Shown piece after piece: positions 37,501 to 46,500 of a DNA stretch of 64,000 nucleotides. Made by a program: the position numbers and the translations under genes. The DNA is from Methanospirillum lacunae (GTDB taxonomy: Archaea; Halobacteriota; Methanomicrobia; Methanomicrobiales; Methanospirillaceae). How positions within the stretch are numbered: the stretch's first letter is position 1; the number at the start of each line of letters is the position of its first letter. The notes below the pieces were generated by a model, which saw nothing but the letters and a program-made list of their open reading frames with translations, did not search any database and was not told the DNA's origin. The stretch covers positions 106,295 to 170,294 of the forward strand of contig NZ_QGMY01000011.1 in assembly GCF_003173355.1 (NCBI RefSeq). The letters are read 5' to 3'.

Positions 37501-38120
37501 GCAATGTCTGCATTCCCTGAACTCCAGTCCTGCCAGACGACATATCTCCCTGAAATTGCAGGCTGATTCTGGTTAGATGTACTCGGTGAGACCTGGAAAG
37601 AAGTCTGACTCTGAGTATCATACACGAAGATATTCTTTATCGAAGTGCCAGGGGATGCATCCTGTTCATAGGCTATCATTCGGTTTGATCCGTCAGGGTA
37701 CGTCTGCTGCTGACTTGACGGATTTACGATCCCCGATGATCCGGTGCTGAAATCATACTTCCCTACCTGGGATGATCCCGCATTCCATTCCTCGTACACG
37801 ACCCCATTGTCATAGACCTTTGGATGAACACGTTTCAGCTTGCCGGTTGTGATCTGTTTCTTTGATCCTCCGCACTGGTCTCTCGTGAGGATATACTGAA
37901 CAGATCCAAGTGTTAGTGTGTTCTTCAGAGTGTATGCATCAGGATCTGATGCCGCAGCCATAATTGATATGCCACTGGCATCGCTCTGTGCTGCCGGATT
38001 AACCGTGTCGGACTGTACGGCCGGTGTTCCGGTGGTGAGTGTCAACTCTGCTATCACTGCGGTCCCGCAGAGACAGAGAAGAATCACCGTCATATAGGGC
38101 AGATATCTCCAAATCTTCAT
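34503..38120 (-). CDS. Giant secreted beta-propeller surface protein with one PKD domain
   Basis: The ATG at 38120 is chosen because a GGGAGGAG site lies 5 bases before it and it starts a clean signal peptide (MKIWRYLPYMTVILLCLCG, ends VIAE). The longer frame to 38141 includes the ribosome site itself. The protein has about 1205 residues. A propeller occupies about 110-400 (for example ISGNYVVWEDWRNGNADVYMYD). Five copies of the beta module follow (starts YYFYGAA, YQFYGAI, YQFSGNA, YVLSGTA, YCFYGMA). Then come a single PKD domain (SHYWDFGDGTTST) and the shared C-terminal domain (NPGWNFISTPKML to YPGYGYWIYMS). It is the first gene of the group. Confidence 0.92.
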   Translation of the reverse strand: MKIWRYLPYMTVILLCLCGTAVIAELTLTTGTPAVQSDTVNPAAQSDASGISIMAAASDPDAYTLKNTLTLGSVQYILTRDQCGGSKKQITTGKLKRVHPKVYDNGVVYEEWNAGSSQVGKYDFSTGSSGIVNPSSQQQTYPDGSNRMIAYEQDASPGTSIKNIFVYDTQSQTSFQVSPSTSNQNQPAISGRYVVWQDWSSGNADIALADLNSRKVDLNSGKYDVNSNKVNLICNDLGDQSKPDISGNYVVWEDWRNGNADVYMYDISAEKEYQLTSDSSDQKNPKISGNIVVWEDTRNGGSDIYGMDLRNLHEVRLSGTGNAYSPDVSGVLVAWEDRSGSNADIMLLDLITGRIYNLGNDQFDQKAPSIYGDYVAWEDYSSGNPNIYVMQLSGSGISTGTGRTPSGNYYFYGAAYRAGNPIPLGSTITAMVDGESTARSSFTLDKDGAYGSKDGKYFNIPIYSDDVGKKLTFYVDGAPADNSIVITTAGGTQMLDLNVSGTTSIISSPVQGTQTGKYQFYGAITNAGTAIPVGSTITAMVEGSTDVRGSFTVDKDGAYGAQGSKYFDVPVYSGDVGKKLTFYVDGVPIDQTLVIGKDGGIQSLDLSSSYGSRVNSYQFSGNAKLNSQNAPSGTTLYALIDGRVRGQASVYTTGQYSGLNVPVYSPDVGKYITFAATYNGITYSSGQQVQVSSRSSGGVGLMSVGTVSAESVISQNLDLSFTSSSSTLNQYVLSGTALIGNQYASSGTIITALVGNVGRAQTTVSSPGQYSGLTVPIYSSDAGQYMTFTASYNGATYTTSQQYLVGSTGTSTGTNTGTGGVSLMSLGSTGGVSAEGTITQRLDLTFSSSSSPSQSKYCFYGMATIGGSPLDNGRIIYAVVDGQARGQITVSSAGQYGSANGPYLEVPIYQGDVGKKISFQTDTGSEADQTQLIVNGLILPKNLNFSTQPVGYVEFTATPVQGSAPLSVKFLDKSTGNPKSHYWDFGDGTTSTDSNPVHVYQHDGLYSVGEVVGYWNGQSKTAVKQNYIAVGAVTPPSAQIGLNPGWNFISTPKMLVDGMNSAKGVFGRIDVGGHSIFSYNPRAKTWSTVTADMTIKPLDAFWIYSTKKDALNLYFADDALQIPQTKKLVKGWNTFGVTNLNTISAYNTLLSIRDKWVYVIGYDSASQRFQNTIMNVPDSSQGSLYPGYGYWIYMSDDGDLAAAGI

Positions 38121-38141
38121 CATTACTCCTCCCATCCGCAT

Positions 38142-38584
38142 AGTCCACTAGGTAATGGCCAGGTGGACTGATCACTAGATATATGTGCTAATCTTTACGC
38201 TAAGCTCTATAAAATACTATCACTCCTAATCGAAGCCTGAATCTCGCTTTAATGTTAATTTAGCGCTCGTATGGAATTATTCTTAATCTTGTGAATATTA
38301 TTAAGGCGATAAATCGGAAATGGGGTTTATTTCCCTAACCCCCCCTGGTGCGCAGGATATGCGCGACTCATGAAGGGTTCTGGTGATTCTATTAATGCGT
38401 GGAATGTGAGATGCGATTATAAAAAATTCCCGATTTTTTTCTATGCCTCATTTTCATTGATAATAAGAACTTCTATATTTCAGGTGCGTATTTCATGCAT
38501 TGGTACTAAACGATAAGTACGGGCGGCCACCTGCCATGGGATTAGGGTGACTAACTCTGACAATGGCTGCTGCATGGTTCAGAT
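38142..38584. other. 443-base intergenic region, divergent promoters
   Basis: There is no credible gene. Next to the surface-protein gene an inverted repeat AGTCCAC (38142-38148) / GTGGACT (38163-38169) could form a leader hairpin. TATA-like stretches occur on the minus strand around 38180-38220. Towards ubiX there is an AT-rich block (38415-38475) followed by G/C-richer sequence. I see no known RNA motif. It presumably contains promoters for the surface-protein operon and the ubiX operon. Confidence 0.5.
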
Positions 38585-39136
38585 ATGACCAGAAAATTTG
38601 TTATCGGGGTGTCGGGGGCAAGTGGCATGATCTATGCATCCCGGCTTTTGCATCATCTCTCACCGGTTGCCGAGGTTCATCTTGTAGTCAGCCCGGTGGC
38701 AGGAGAGATCGCTGCCCATGAGGGGGTCTCTCTCTCCGGGTTTCCTGTCACTCTCCACCGGTTTGATGATCTTGCTGCACCAATTGCAAGTGGATCGTTC
38801 AGACATGATGGTATGGTCATCGTTCCGTGTAGTATGAAGACCCTTGCCTCGGTGGCAAATGGAATAACCCCAAACCTGGTGACGCGTGCAGCTGATGTCA
38901 CCCTGAAGGAACGCAGACCTTGTATTCTCCTGCTCAGGGAGAATCCGCTCTCCCGGATACATATCACCAATATGCTTACTGCCCATGATGCAGGAGCGAC
39001 TATCATGGTAGCAAGCCCGCCTTTTTACAGCAGACCGGTTACCATAGAAGATCTGGTGGACGCCGTTGTCTCCCGGATTATTGATCATCTCGGTGTTGAG
39101 ATCGAGATAACAAGCAGATGGAGTGGATACGAATGA
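38585..39136 (+). CDS. ubiX: Flavin prenyltransferase UbiX
   Basis: The protein has 183 residues and is a flavoprotein that attaches a dimethylallyl group to FMN, giving the prenylated FMN needed by UbiD-type decarboxylases. The start IGVSGASGMIYASRLL is the phosphate-binding signature; VVSPVAGEI and VIVPCSMKTLASVANG follow, and LLRENPLSRIHITNMLT is the typical C-terminal part. The gene overlaps the downstream ubiD-family start by 4 bases (ATGA), so the cofactor supplier and user are translated together. Confidence 0.95.
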   Translation: MTRKFVIGVSGASGMIYASRLLHHLSPVAEVHLVVSPVAGEIAAHEGVSLSGFPVTLHRFDDLAAPIASGSFRHDGMVIVPCSMKTLASVANGITPNLVTRAADVTLKERRPCILLLRENPLSRIHITNMLTAHDAGATIMVASPPFYSRPVTIEDLVDAVVSRIIDHLGVEIEITSRWSGYE

Positions 39137-40374
39137 GAACCTGTATTGATCTGATGAGGAACAAAGGCCTGGTCATTGACATTCATGAACCTGTCTCCTC
39201 TGAGTTTGAAGCACCGAAGCGATCGTTTGGAACAGACAAACTTCTTTTCTTCCACAATCTTGACGGAAAGAAGGCAGTGATGAATGTCACCGCAAGCAGA
39301 GAGGCCCTTGCCCTGGCTCTCGGGGTGAGTGCCGATAAGATGGTTCCCCATCTGGCAGCCTGCCGGTATGATGGAAGAGTTGTTGAAGACGGGACCATCT
39401 CATGCTTAAAACCGGATCTTGACCAGATCCCAATCATGAAGCATTACCCTCTGGATGCAGGAAGGTACGTCTGTGCAGGAGTGGTCTTCTCCCGGTACAA
39501 CGGGGTAGAAAATGCATCAGTACACCGGATGCTTCAGTCCGGGAAAGACAAACTGGTTGCACGGCTTGTTGAGGGAAGGCATACCCACACTATGCTGAAG
39601 CAGGCCCTGGCAGACGGAACGGAGCTTCCGGTTGCGATTGCGATAGGACTCCATCCCCTGGTTATGTTTGCAAGCTGCAGCAGGGTCCCGGTCGGGATGG
39701 AAATGCCTTTTGCTGCAGAACTACTCGGTGGTGAGATTAAAGTAAAGACTCTCAGTAACGGAGTCCGTGTTCCTGATGCAGAGATCATCCTTGAAGGGTT
39801 CATCGGCAGCGAGACTGCTAAGGAGGGACCGTTTGTTGACATCACCGGAACCTATGATCCGGTCCGGACCCAGCCGGTGATCAGGATCACCGGGATGTAC
39901 ATGAAACCTGATCCGATCTACCACGGGATTCTTCCCGGTGGTGATGAACATAAAATCCTGATGGGTGCTCCATATGAACCACTGATCTATAAAGCTGTAG
40001 CAGGAGTGACCGGAGTTACCGATGTGGTGCTTACAAAAGGTGGCTGCGGATACCTTCATGCAGTTGTCCAGATCAGAAAACGAACCCAGGGAGACGGGAA
40101 GAATGCAATACTGGCAGCTTTTGCGGCACATACATCACTCAAGCATGTGGTCATCGTAGACGAGGATATCAACCCGTCTGATCCTCTGGATGTTGAGTAT
40201 GCCATTGCAACCCGGGTGAGGGCTGATACTGATACAATTATAATCTCAGGTATCAGGGGTTCTTCACTTGACCCGACAAGGATTGGCGACGGTCTCAATG
40301 TCAAGATGGGAATTGACGCCACCATGGAGATGGGCAGGGAAGATGAGTTTATCAGGGCAACCTGGGAGCAGTAA
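39133..40374 (+). CDS. UbiD-family decarboxylase, probable anhydromevalonate phosphate decarboxylase
   Basis: The protein has 413 residues from ATG 39133. The frame extends 5 codons upstream, but ATGA overlap with ubiX favours this start. It has the UbiD features: IGLHPLVMFASCSRVPVG, then EIILEGFI and a central FVDITGTYD, with the E-(x)-R-E-type region. Prenyl-FMN is the cofactor. The adjacent ubiX and aconitase X genes match the archaeal mevalonate route, in which phosphomevalonate is dehydrated to trans-anhydromevalonate 5-phosphate and decarboxylated to isopentenyl phosphate. The role is inferred from this linkage; a different UbiD substrate is possible but less likely. Its stop overlaps the next start (TAATG). 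Confidence 0.88.
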   Translation: MRTCIDLMRNKGLVIDIHEPVSSEFEAPKRSFGTDKLLFFHNLDGKKAVMNVTASREALALALGVSADKMVPHLAACRYDGRVVEDGTISCLKPDLDQIPIMKHYPLDAGRYVCAGVVFSRYNGVENASVHRMLQSGKDKLVARLVEGRHTHTMLKQALADGTELPVAIAIGLHPLVMFASCSRVPVGMEMPFAAELLGGEIKVKTLSNGVRVPDAEIILEGFIGSETAKEGPFVDITGTYDPVRTQPVIRITGMYMKPDPIYHGILPGGDEHKILMGAPYEPLIYKAVAGVTGVTDVVLTKGGCGYLHAVVQIRKRTQGDGKNAILAAFAAHTSLKHVVIVDEDINPSDPLDVEYAIATRVRADTDTIIISGIRGSSLDPTRIGDGLNVKMGIDATMEMGREDEFIRATWEQ

Positions 40375-41537
40375 TGTTTCTGACCGCTGAAGAAGAGGCA
40401 GTCCTTGCGGGCGAAGAGGGACCAACCCGCCAGCAGCTGATGGAGATCCTGGTTGCGATGGGAAAGGTCTTTGAGGCAGAGAAGATGGTTCCCATCCGCA
40501 GCGCCCAGGTGTCAGGTGCATCATACAAGACGATTGGCAGATGGGGACTTGAATGGCTCTCGAGTCTTGATGCCAAAGCCAGTGTTCCTGCAATCCTCAA
40601 CCCTGTTGGTATGGACCGGATCAGGTGGAAAGAGATGGATATCGATCCTGTCTTTGCCAAAAACCAACTTGATGTGATTGCAGCCTACGAACGGCTTGGT
40701 ATCAGGCTTGAATGTACCTGCACACCCTACTACCTGACAATCACAGAGTATGGTGATCATCTCGCCTGGTCTGAATCATCAGCGGTTGCGTATGCAAACT
40801 CTGTCATCGGAGCACGGACTAACCGGGAAGGAGGCCCTTCTGCTCTTGCAGCTGCAATTCTTGGAAGAACTCCCGCGTATGGTCTGCACCTTGTTGAAAA
40901 CCGGACCCCGGTGTTTACCTTTCATGTAGAAGGTGCTCCTGAAAAGACTGATGAGTCCTGGTATGGTGCCCTCGGGTATCTTGCCGGAAAGATTGCAGGA
41001 AACCGGGTGCCAATATTTACAGGAATCAGACCCTCACGTGATCAACTCAAAAACCTGGGAGCAGCAATGGCAGCAACCGGGGCTACAGCCCTGTATCACG
41101 TCCAGGATATCACTCCTGAAGCCCGGGTGTTCAAGTTTGATACTACATCCCTGGAATCGATAACCATCACTGCATCAGAAGTTGCAGATGTGTATTCATC
41201 AGCTGAACCGGATGCTGTTGCCATCGGCTGTCCACACTGTTCAGATGAAGAACTCACAAAGATAGCGGAAAAACTACAGGGGTGCAGGGTGAAAAAACCG
41301 CTTTATGTTTTTGCTGCCCGTGATGTCATCACACGATCCGCAAAGGCGGTGGGGACCATTGAGAAGAGCGGTGCGAAGGTGTATGCAGATACCTGCATGG
41401 TTGTCTCTCCTGCACTTGAACAATATAAGACCATCATGGTCTCGAGCGGAAAGGCACTTTCATATGTCCCAAATATGTGCGGTGCAGCCTCTGTCATTGG
41501 GACACTTGATGACTGTCTCTCTGCGGCCTGCCGATAG
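40374..41537 (+). CDS. Aconitase X large subunit (phosphomevalonate dehydratase large subunit)
   Basis: The protein has 387 residues and is the catalytic AcnX domain. It begins with LTAEEEAVLAGEEGPTRQQLMEIL, typical of the family, and has cysteines suited to an iron-sulfur cluster in ECTCTPYY, GCPHCSDEE and NMCGAAS. In archaea the two-subunit enzyme removes water from (R)-5-phosphomevalonate. The small swivel-domain subunit (DUF126) is not found next to it and must lie elsewhere if present. It overlaps the decarboxylase stop by one base (TAATG), so ubiX, ubiD and acnX form one unit. It ends with TAG, showing that TAG serves as a normal stop in this genome. Confidence 0.9.
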   Translation: MFLTAEEEAVLAGEEGPTRQQLMEILVAMGKVFEAEKMVPIRSAQVSGASYKTIGRWGLEWLSSLDAKASVPAILNPVGMDRIRWKEMDIDPVFAKNQLDVIAAYERLGIRLECTCTPYYLTITEYGDHLAWSESSAVAYANSVIGARTNREGGPSALAAAILGRTPAYGLHLVENRTPVFTFHVEGAPEKTDESWYGALGYLAGKIAGNRVPIFTGIRPSRDQLKNLGAAMAATGATALYHVQDITPEARVFKFDTTSLESITITASEVADVYSSAEPDAVAIGCPHCSDEELTKIAEKLQGCRVKKPLYVFAARDVITRSAKAVGTIEKSGAKVYADTCMVVSPALEQYKTIMVSSGKALSYVPNMCGAASVIGTLDDCLSAACR

Positions 41538-41633
41538 ACCTGGCAATTACCCTTTTCTTGGGCATTGAGTTCTGGCCGGTGCAGTTTATTATCCTGGCGT
41601 CAGATATGCTTATACCAAGATCAGGTATACGTG

Positions 41634-42521
41634 ATGAATCAGGAGGGAGAGACCTATTACGATATCCTGAATCTCCATCCAGATGCATCTCTCCAGGATA
41701 TTACAACAGCGTACCGCAAACTTGCAAAGATACTTCATCCTGATGTCTGTGAAAGCCCTGATGCTGATGAACTCTTTAAAGTTGTAAACGAGGCGTACCA
41801 GGTCCTCAAGGATCCCAAAAAAAGGGAAGCATATGATGCAAGCCTGGTTGTTGCCGAAGGATCTCTGTATAGTAAATATCACCAGGGAAGACAGCGGTAT
41901 CGTGATCCTCATACCTGGTATCACTCTCATCAACACCATGGATCGTATAGGCGACCGGTTGACGAAGAACCACCAAAACCGCCTGAAAGTACCATCCCAA
42001 GAATTGTTCAGGTTGTTCTTTTTTATCTGACCCTCCTCATGGCTGTACTCATATTGGCCCAGCTCTTTTTGATCCCCTGGATTAATGGAGTGAACAGCAC
42101 TGATGCACGAAATTCCCTCAATGAAGGAAACAAGTGGATGCAGCAGGAGGAGTTTCAGAAGGCAATCGACAGTTACCGTGATGCAACTGCAAAACTTCCG
42201 ACGTTTTACGAGGCCTGGCGGGCGAAAGGGATTGCAGAACTAAAGAAAGGGGATGCCCTCACAAAACTGGGCCAGCCGGGTGCCGAGGGATACTATCGTG
42301 ATGCAATCAGGTCTTTTTCAAAGATCCCTGACAGGAACCCTGAAGATACTGCAGTGACAAAGGCGATTGCTGAAGCATACCTGAAACTGAATGACAGGAA
42401 TTCAGCCATCAGTGTTTTGAACCGGGCACAGGAATCAGGCCATTGGGATGCTTCTATGAGCGACCTGCTGCGTGAAGCAAACTCCCAGCCCGGACAGCAG
42501 AGTCCGAGTCCCTCTGCCTGA
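41634..42521 (+). CDS. Membrane-anchored DnaJ-domain/TPR protein
   Basis: The protein has 295 residues from ATG 41634. The frame continues to 41565, but the extra residues do not resemble a J-domain start. The N-terminal J domain (about 5-70) includes [24 protein letters not shown] and the HPD motif in LHPDV. A His/Pro-rich linker follows, then one membrane span (about 118-142, [19 protein letters not shown]) and a C-terminal TPR-like region (about 160-280). The J domain on the cytoplasmic side should stimulate DnaK-type chaperones at the membrane, with the TPR part outside. This topology is predicted from hydrophobicity only. A TATA-like TTATACC precedes the ATG by about 17 bases. Confidence 0.85.
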   Translation: MNQEGETYYDILNLHPDASLQDITTAYRKLAKILHPDVCESPDADELFKVVNEAYQVLKDPKKREAYDASLVVAEGSLYSKYHQGRQRYRDPHTWYHSHQHHGSYRRPVDEEPPKPPESTIPRIVQVVLFYLTLLMAVLILAQLFLIPWINGVNSTDARNSLNEGNKWMQQEEFQKAIDSYRDATAKLPTFYEAWRAKGIAELKKGDALTKLGQPGAEGYYRDAIRSFSKIPDRNPEDTAVTKAIAEAYLKLNDRNSAISVLNRAQESGHWDASMSDLLREANSQPGQQSPSPSA

Positions 42522-42570
42522 TACTTCATGCCATATAGAATCCGGTCATATCTCTATAAAGCGAAGAGCC

Positions 42571-45500
42571 ATGGCTGACATCTCTCCTCACATGCAGAAG
42601 TACTATGATCGCCTGAATGCCGGATTAGCGAGGGCGATGGAAGTTGCGGGACAAGCCAGGAAGGTAGGGATAGATCCTGAAACGGTCGTAGAGATCCCGA
42701 TAGCAAACGATCTCGCAGACCGTGTTGAAGCACAGGTGGGGATCAAAGGAGTCGCGGCATGTATCCGTGACCTTGAGTCCCGGATGTCACGTGAGGAGGC
42801 ATCCCTCAAGATCGGTGATGTGTTTGCAACACGAAAGTTCGGCGAGACAGACAACGAACAGATCCTGGATCATACAATACGAACCTCAATGGCCCTGGTA
42901 ACCGAGGGTGTGGTGTCTGCACCTATCGAAGGGATCGCCAAGGTTGCAATAAAAAAGAATGATGACGGGACCGAGTATCTCTCGATCTATTATGCCGGTC
43001 CTATCCGGAGTGCTGGTGGAACGGCACAGGCACTCTCTGTTCTTGTAGGTGATTATGTCAGGAGTCTGCTCGGACTTAACCGGTACATCCCACGGCCTGA
43101 AGAGGTTGAGCGGTATGTCGAGGAGATAAGGCAGTACAACTCGATCATGAGCCTGCAGTACCTCCCGTCTCCTGAAGAGATCAGAATGATCATTCAGAAC
43201 TGTCCGGTCTGTATCGATGGGGAACCAACAGAGCGGGAGGAGGTCTCGGGGTACCGCAACCTAGAGCGTGTTGAGACAAACACGGTCAGGGGTGGAATGG
43301 CTCTTGTCATTGCTGAGGGGCTTATCCTGAAAGCTCCCAAAGTGATGCGTAATGTGAAGAAGATGAAGATGAGTGGGTGGGACTGGCTCGAAAACCTGAT
43401 GCAGTCCACTACTCCTTCAGGGTCTGATCACGAGGAGAAAGAGGTTGGTATCCATCCAAAAGACAAGTTTCTCCGTGATCTTATCGGTGGAAGGCCGGTC
43501 TTTGCATACCCGATGCGAAAAGGAGGATTCAGGCTGGTGTACGGGAGATCGCGAAACACCGGTCTTGCAGCCGGTGGGCTTCACCCTGCAACTCTTCACA
43601 TCCTCGGGGATTTTCTTGCAGTCGGAACACAGATGAAGACTGAACGGCCTGGAAAAGCCGCTGGTATTTCACCGGTTGACTCTATCCAGGGGCCCACCGT
43701 CAGGCTGATCAACGGGGATGTGCTCAGGATTGATGATGCTAAGCAGGCACGTGAAATTTCCCCGCAGGTTGCTTCAATCCTTGATGTGGGAGAGATTCTT
43801 CTCAGCTACGGCGAGTTCATGGAGAATAACCATGTTCTTGTCCCATGTGCCTACTGTGAGGCATGGTGGCACCTGGAAGGTGGGGTTGGTCATCCCACAA
43901 GCGAGGAGGAGGCTCTCTCCTGTTGCGAGGCTGGAGCATATCTCCATCCTGACTTTACTCTCCTCTGGGATGATGCAAAGCCGGAGGAGATCAGGGAACT
44001 TGCCGAATACATAAACAAACACGGATCACTCGCTGATAATACCCTGAAGATTCCCCAGGATCATGCCATCAAGGAGATCCTTGAGAATATCCTCTGTCCG
44101 CATCTTGTCCGCGACGAGATGTTTCTGATAGGACCGGCATATCTCTTCTGCAGATGTCTCGGGCTTGATGAGAACCTCTCCATGACACCCTCCTGGGAAG
44201 GAGAGATTCCCGGTGTCAGCCTTGATCTCGTTATGCATCTCTCCGGACTCAGACTCAGGTCAAAGGCAGGTACACGGATAGGGGGACGAATGGGACGGCC
44301 TGGCAAATCAAAGCCGCGTGAGATGAAACCTGCTCCCCATGTACTCTTCCCGGTCGGTGAAGGGGGAGGCTCAAGGCGTTCTCTTCAGGAGGCTGGAAAG
44401 CACACCTACAAGGCAAATACTGACGGGGGAATCCTTCAGCTTGAGATGGGAGTTCGTCGTTGTCCTGCCTGCAGGACCGAGACCTATCTGAACAAGTGCA
44501 GTTGCGGAGCACATACTATCCCGGTGATTGCCTGTCCCCGCTGTGGCATTGAAGTGGGAGAGGGAACCTGTCCACAGTGCGGGGTCCCCGGAACCTGTGT
44601 TCGTGAATACACGATCAATGTCAAGCAACAGTACCTGAAGGCACTCGAAAATCTCGGGGTCAGAGAGCAGGTTGGAGATCTGGTGAAAGGCGTCAAAGGC
44701 CTGGTCTCAAGACTCAAGCCTGTTGAACTACTTGAGAAAGGAGTCCTCAGATCCCTCAACGAACTCTTTGTCTTCAAGGATGGCACGGTAAGGTTTGATA
44801 TTATCGATATGCCTCTGACTCATTTCCGCCCTCGTGAGATCAGTGTCCCGGTCGAACGGCTGGTTGAGATAGGGTATACCCATGACATCTATGGCAGGGA
44901 ACTGACTGACCGGGAGCAGATCCTGGAGCTCCCTCCCCAGGATATCCTGGTTCCTGAAGGATGCGGAGACTACCTGCTTGCCTGCACCAAGTTCATAGAC
45001 CAGCTGCTCGTGAAGGTGTATGGTCTTGAACCGTTTTACAACTGTGAGAAGAGGAGCGACCTCATCGGCCATCTCATAATCGGACTTGCTCCCCATACGA
45101 GTGCAGGAGTGCTTGTCCGCCTGATTGGATTTTCAAAGGCAAATGTCGGGTATGGGCATCCCTTCTTCCATGCAGCAAAACGGCGGAACTGCTTCTTTGG
45201 CGATACCCTGATAGAGATCGGGGATGAGACCGGGATCCATGCCGTTCCGATCCGACAGTTCGTACTTGAACGGCTCGATCTCTCACAGGCCGGTGTTGAC
45301 AGTATCGGGACTTTTTACGCAGATCCGACCCGGCCTGCCTATGCCAGAAGTATAGACACCTCGGGTATGCCCCATATTCGCAAAGTAACTTCAATCTCGG
45401 TGCACCGGTCTCCACAGAACCTGATTAAATTCGTAACTGCACGGGGAAAAGAACTCATAGTCACACCCGACCATGCGATGCTTGTCTGGGATGTTGATTA

Positions 45501-46434
45501 CCTGCGAAAGATCCGTGCCCTGGAGGTGAAGGTAGGAGATGCAGTCCCTATCTGGGAAGGTGGTGTGGTCATATCTGACCGCATTGCCACGATCGATTAT
45601 GTCCAGTCTCCTGACGAAAGGGTCTACTGTCTAACTGTAGATCGGGATCACAACGTTGTGGCGAATGGTATCTTCACCGGGCAGTGTGATGGTGATGAGG
45701 ATTGTGTCATGCTCCTGCTTGACGGGCTGATCAACTTCTCCCGGGCATTCCTTCCCGAGACCCGTGGTGGATCAATGGACGCTCCGCTCGTGCTCAGCAG
45801 CAGGATCGACCCGACTGAGATCGACAAGGAGAGTCATAACCTGGATGTCTGTGATGGATATCCGCTTGAAATGTACCTCAAGGCACTCGAGTATGCCCAC
45901 CCGAAGGATGTTGAAGGTTTAATCGACCGTGTTGAGAAGCGGCTTGGGAAAGAGAATCAGATAGAGGGGTTCTTCTTCACCCATGATACCTCTGACATCT
46001 CAGCCGGCCCGCTTGACACTATGTATACTCAGCTCCAGTCGATGGTTGACAAGCTCAACTGTGAACTTGAACTAGCAAAAAAGATCAAAGCGGTTGACGA
46101 GCATGACGTGGCTGAACGGGTTTTGCAGACCCATTTCATCCGTGACCTTCAGGGGAACCTTGGGGCATTTGCAAAACAGAAGTTCAGATGCACAAAGTGC
46201 AATACCAGTTACCGCCGGATGCCTCTTTCAGGAAAGTGCCGGTGTGGCGGAACGGTGATCCCGACCGTACATGAGGGTTCGGTGAAGAAATACCTGAAGA
46301 TGTCACAGGAAATCTGTGAGGATTTCAATATCTCCGAATATACAAGGCAGCGTGTTGAGGTTATCAACATGAACATCGAGTCAACCTTCGGCGAAGAGAA
46401 GATAGAGCAACTCGGGCTTGCTGATTTCATGTAA
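42571..46434 (+). CDS. polC: DNA polymerase D large subunit DP2 with intein
   Basis: The protein has 1287 residues from ATG 42571 (about 1122 after splicing) and is the catalytic subunit of the archaeal replicative polymerase D. The longer frame to 42472 overlaps the DnaJ gene and lacks family support. Features are [32 protein letters not shown], zinc clusters [15 protein letters not shown] and [16 protein letters not shown], and the catalytic CDGDED. A final zinc finger is [10 protein letters not shown] to CRCGG. The intein splits the protein between RRN and CDGDED. Upstream sequence CTCTATAAAG resembles a TATA box but is too close to the ATG to serve it. The partner DP1 gene is not in the window. 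Confidence 0.96.
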   Translation: MADISPHMQKYYDRLNAGLARAMEVAGQARKVGIDPETVVEIPIANDLADRVEAQVGIKGVAACIRDLESRMSREEASLKIGDVFATRKFGETDNEQILDHTIRTSMALVTEGVVSAPIEGIAKVAIKKNDDGTEYLSIYYAGPIRSAGGTAQALSVLVGDYVRSLLGLNRYIPRPEEVERYVEEIRQYNSIMSLQYLPSPEEIRMIIQNCPVCIDGEPTEREEVSGYRNLERVETNTVRGGMALVIAEGLILKAPKVMRNVKKMKMSGWDWLENLMQSTTPSGSDHEEKEVGIHPKDKFLRDLIGGRPVFAYPMRKGGFRLVYGRSRNTGLAAGGLHPATLHILGDFLAVGTQMKTERPGKAAGISPVDSIQGPTVRLINGDVLRIDDAKQAREISPQVASILDVGEILLSYGEFMENNHVLVPCAYCEAWWHLEGGVGHPTSEEEALSCCEAGAYLHPDFTLLWDDAKPEEIRELAEYINKHGSLADNTLKIPQDHAIKEILENILCPHLVRDEMFLIGPAYLFCRCLGLDENLSMTPSWEGEIPGVSLDLVMHLSGLRLRSKAGTRIGGRMGRPGKSKPREMKPAPHVLFPVGEGGGSRRSLQEAGKHTYKANTDGGILQLEMGVRRCPACRTETYLNKCSCGAHTIPVIACPRCGIEVGEGTCPQCGVPGTCVREYTINVKQQYLKALENLGVREQVGDLVKGVKGLVSRLKPVELLEKGVLRSLNELFVFKDGTVRFDIIDMPLTHFRPREISVPVERLVEIGYTHDIYGRELTDREQILELPPQDILVPEGCGDYLLACTKFIDQLLVKVYGLEPFYNCEKRSDLIGHLIIGLAPHTSAGVLVRLIGFSKANVGYGHPFFHAAKRRNCFFGDTLIEIGDETGIHAVPIRQFVLERLDLSQAGVDSIGTFYADPTRPAYARSIDTSGMPHIRKVTSISVHRSPQNLIKFVTARGKELIVTPDHAMLVWDVDYLRKIRALEVKVGDAVPIWEGGVVISDRIATIDYVQSPDERVYCLTVDRDHNVVANGIFTGQCDGDEDCVMLLLDGLINFSRAFLPETRGGSMDAPLVLSSRIDPTEIDKESHNLDVCDGYPLEMYLKALEYAHPKDVEGLIDRVEKRLGKENQIEGFFFTHDTSDISAGPLDTMYTQLQSMVDKLNCELELAKKIKAVDEHDVAERVLQTHFIRDLQGNLGAFAKQKFRCTKCNTSYRRMPLSGKCRCGGTVIPTVHEGSVKKYLKMSQEICEDFNISEYTRQRVEVINMNIESTFGEEKIEQLGLADFM
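45190..45684 (+). other. Mini-intein (165 residues) in the polymerase D active site
   Basis: The intein starts with Cys ([12 protein letters not shown], block A) and has block [10 protein letters not shown], with the usual His. Block F is [16 protein letters not shown] and it ends with TGQ before the C-extein Cys. The terminal residue is Gln instead of the common Asn, as has been described for polymerase II inteins of Pyrococcus. There are 165 residues with no LAGLIDADG motif, so there is no homing endonuclease. Removal restores RRNCDGDED, the conserved catalytic loop. The penultimate residue is Gly rather than His. Confidence 0.92.
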
Positions 46435-46467
46435 TTTTCCGGGTTTTCAGTTTATTACCCAAGACTC

Positions 46468-46477
46468 CTTTATAGTA
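46468..46477 (+). promoter_or_regulatory. TATA box, probable leaderless transcript of the cysteine desulfurase
   Basis: CTTTATAGTA is centred about 28 bases before the ATG at 46501, so transcription should start at or next to the start codon. No Shine-Dalgarno sequence is seen, in line with a leaderless mRNA. Confidence 0.5.
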
Positions 46478-46500
46478 TCAGGTTAATTCTCGTACATCAG

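Noticed and set aside
42472..42570. N-terminal extension of polymerase DP2
   Set aside because: The extra 33 codons overlap the DnaJ gene in another frame and do not resemble the family. ATG 42571 gives the normal start [12 protein letters not shown].
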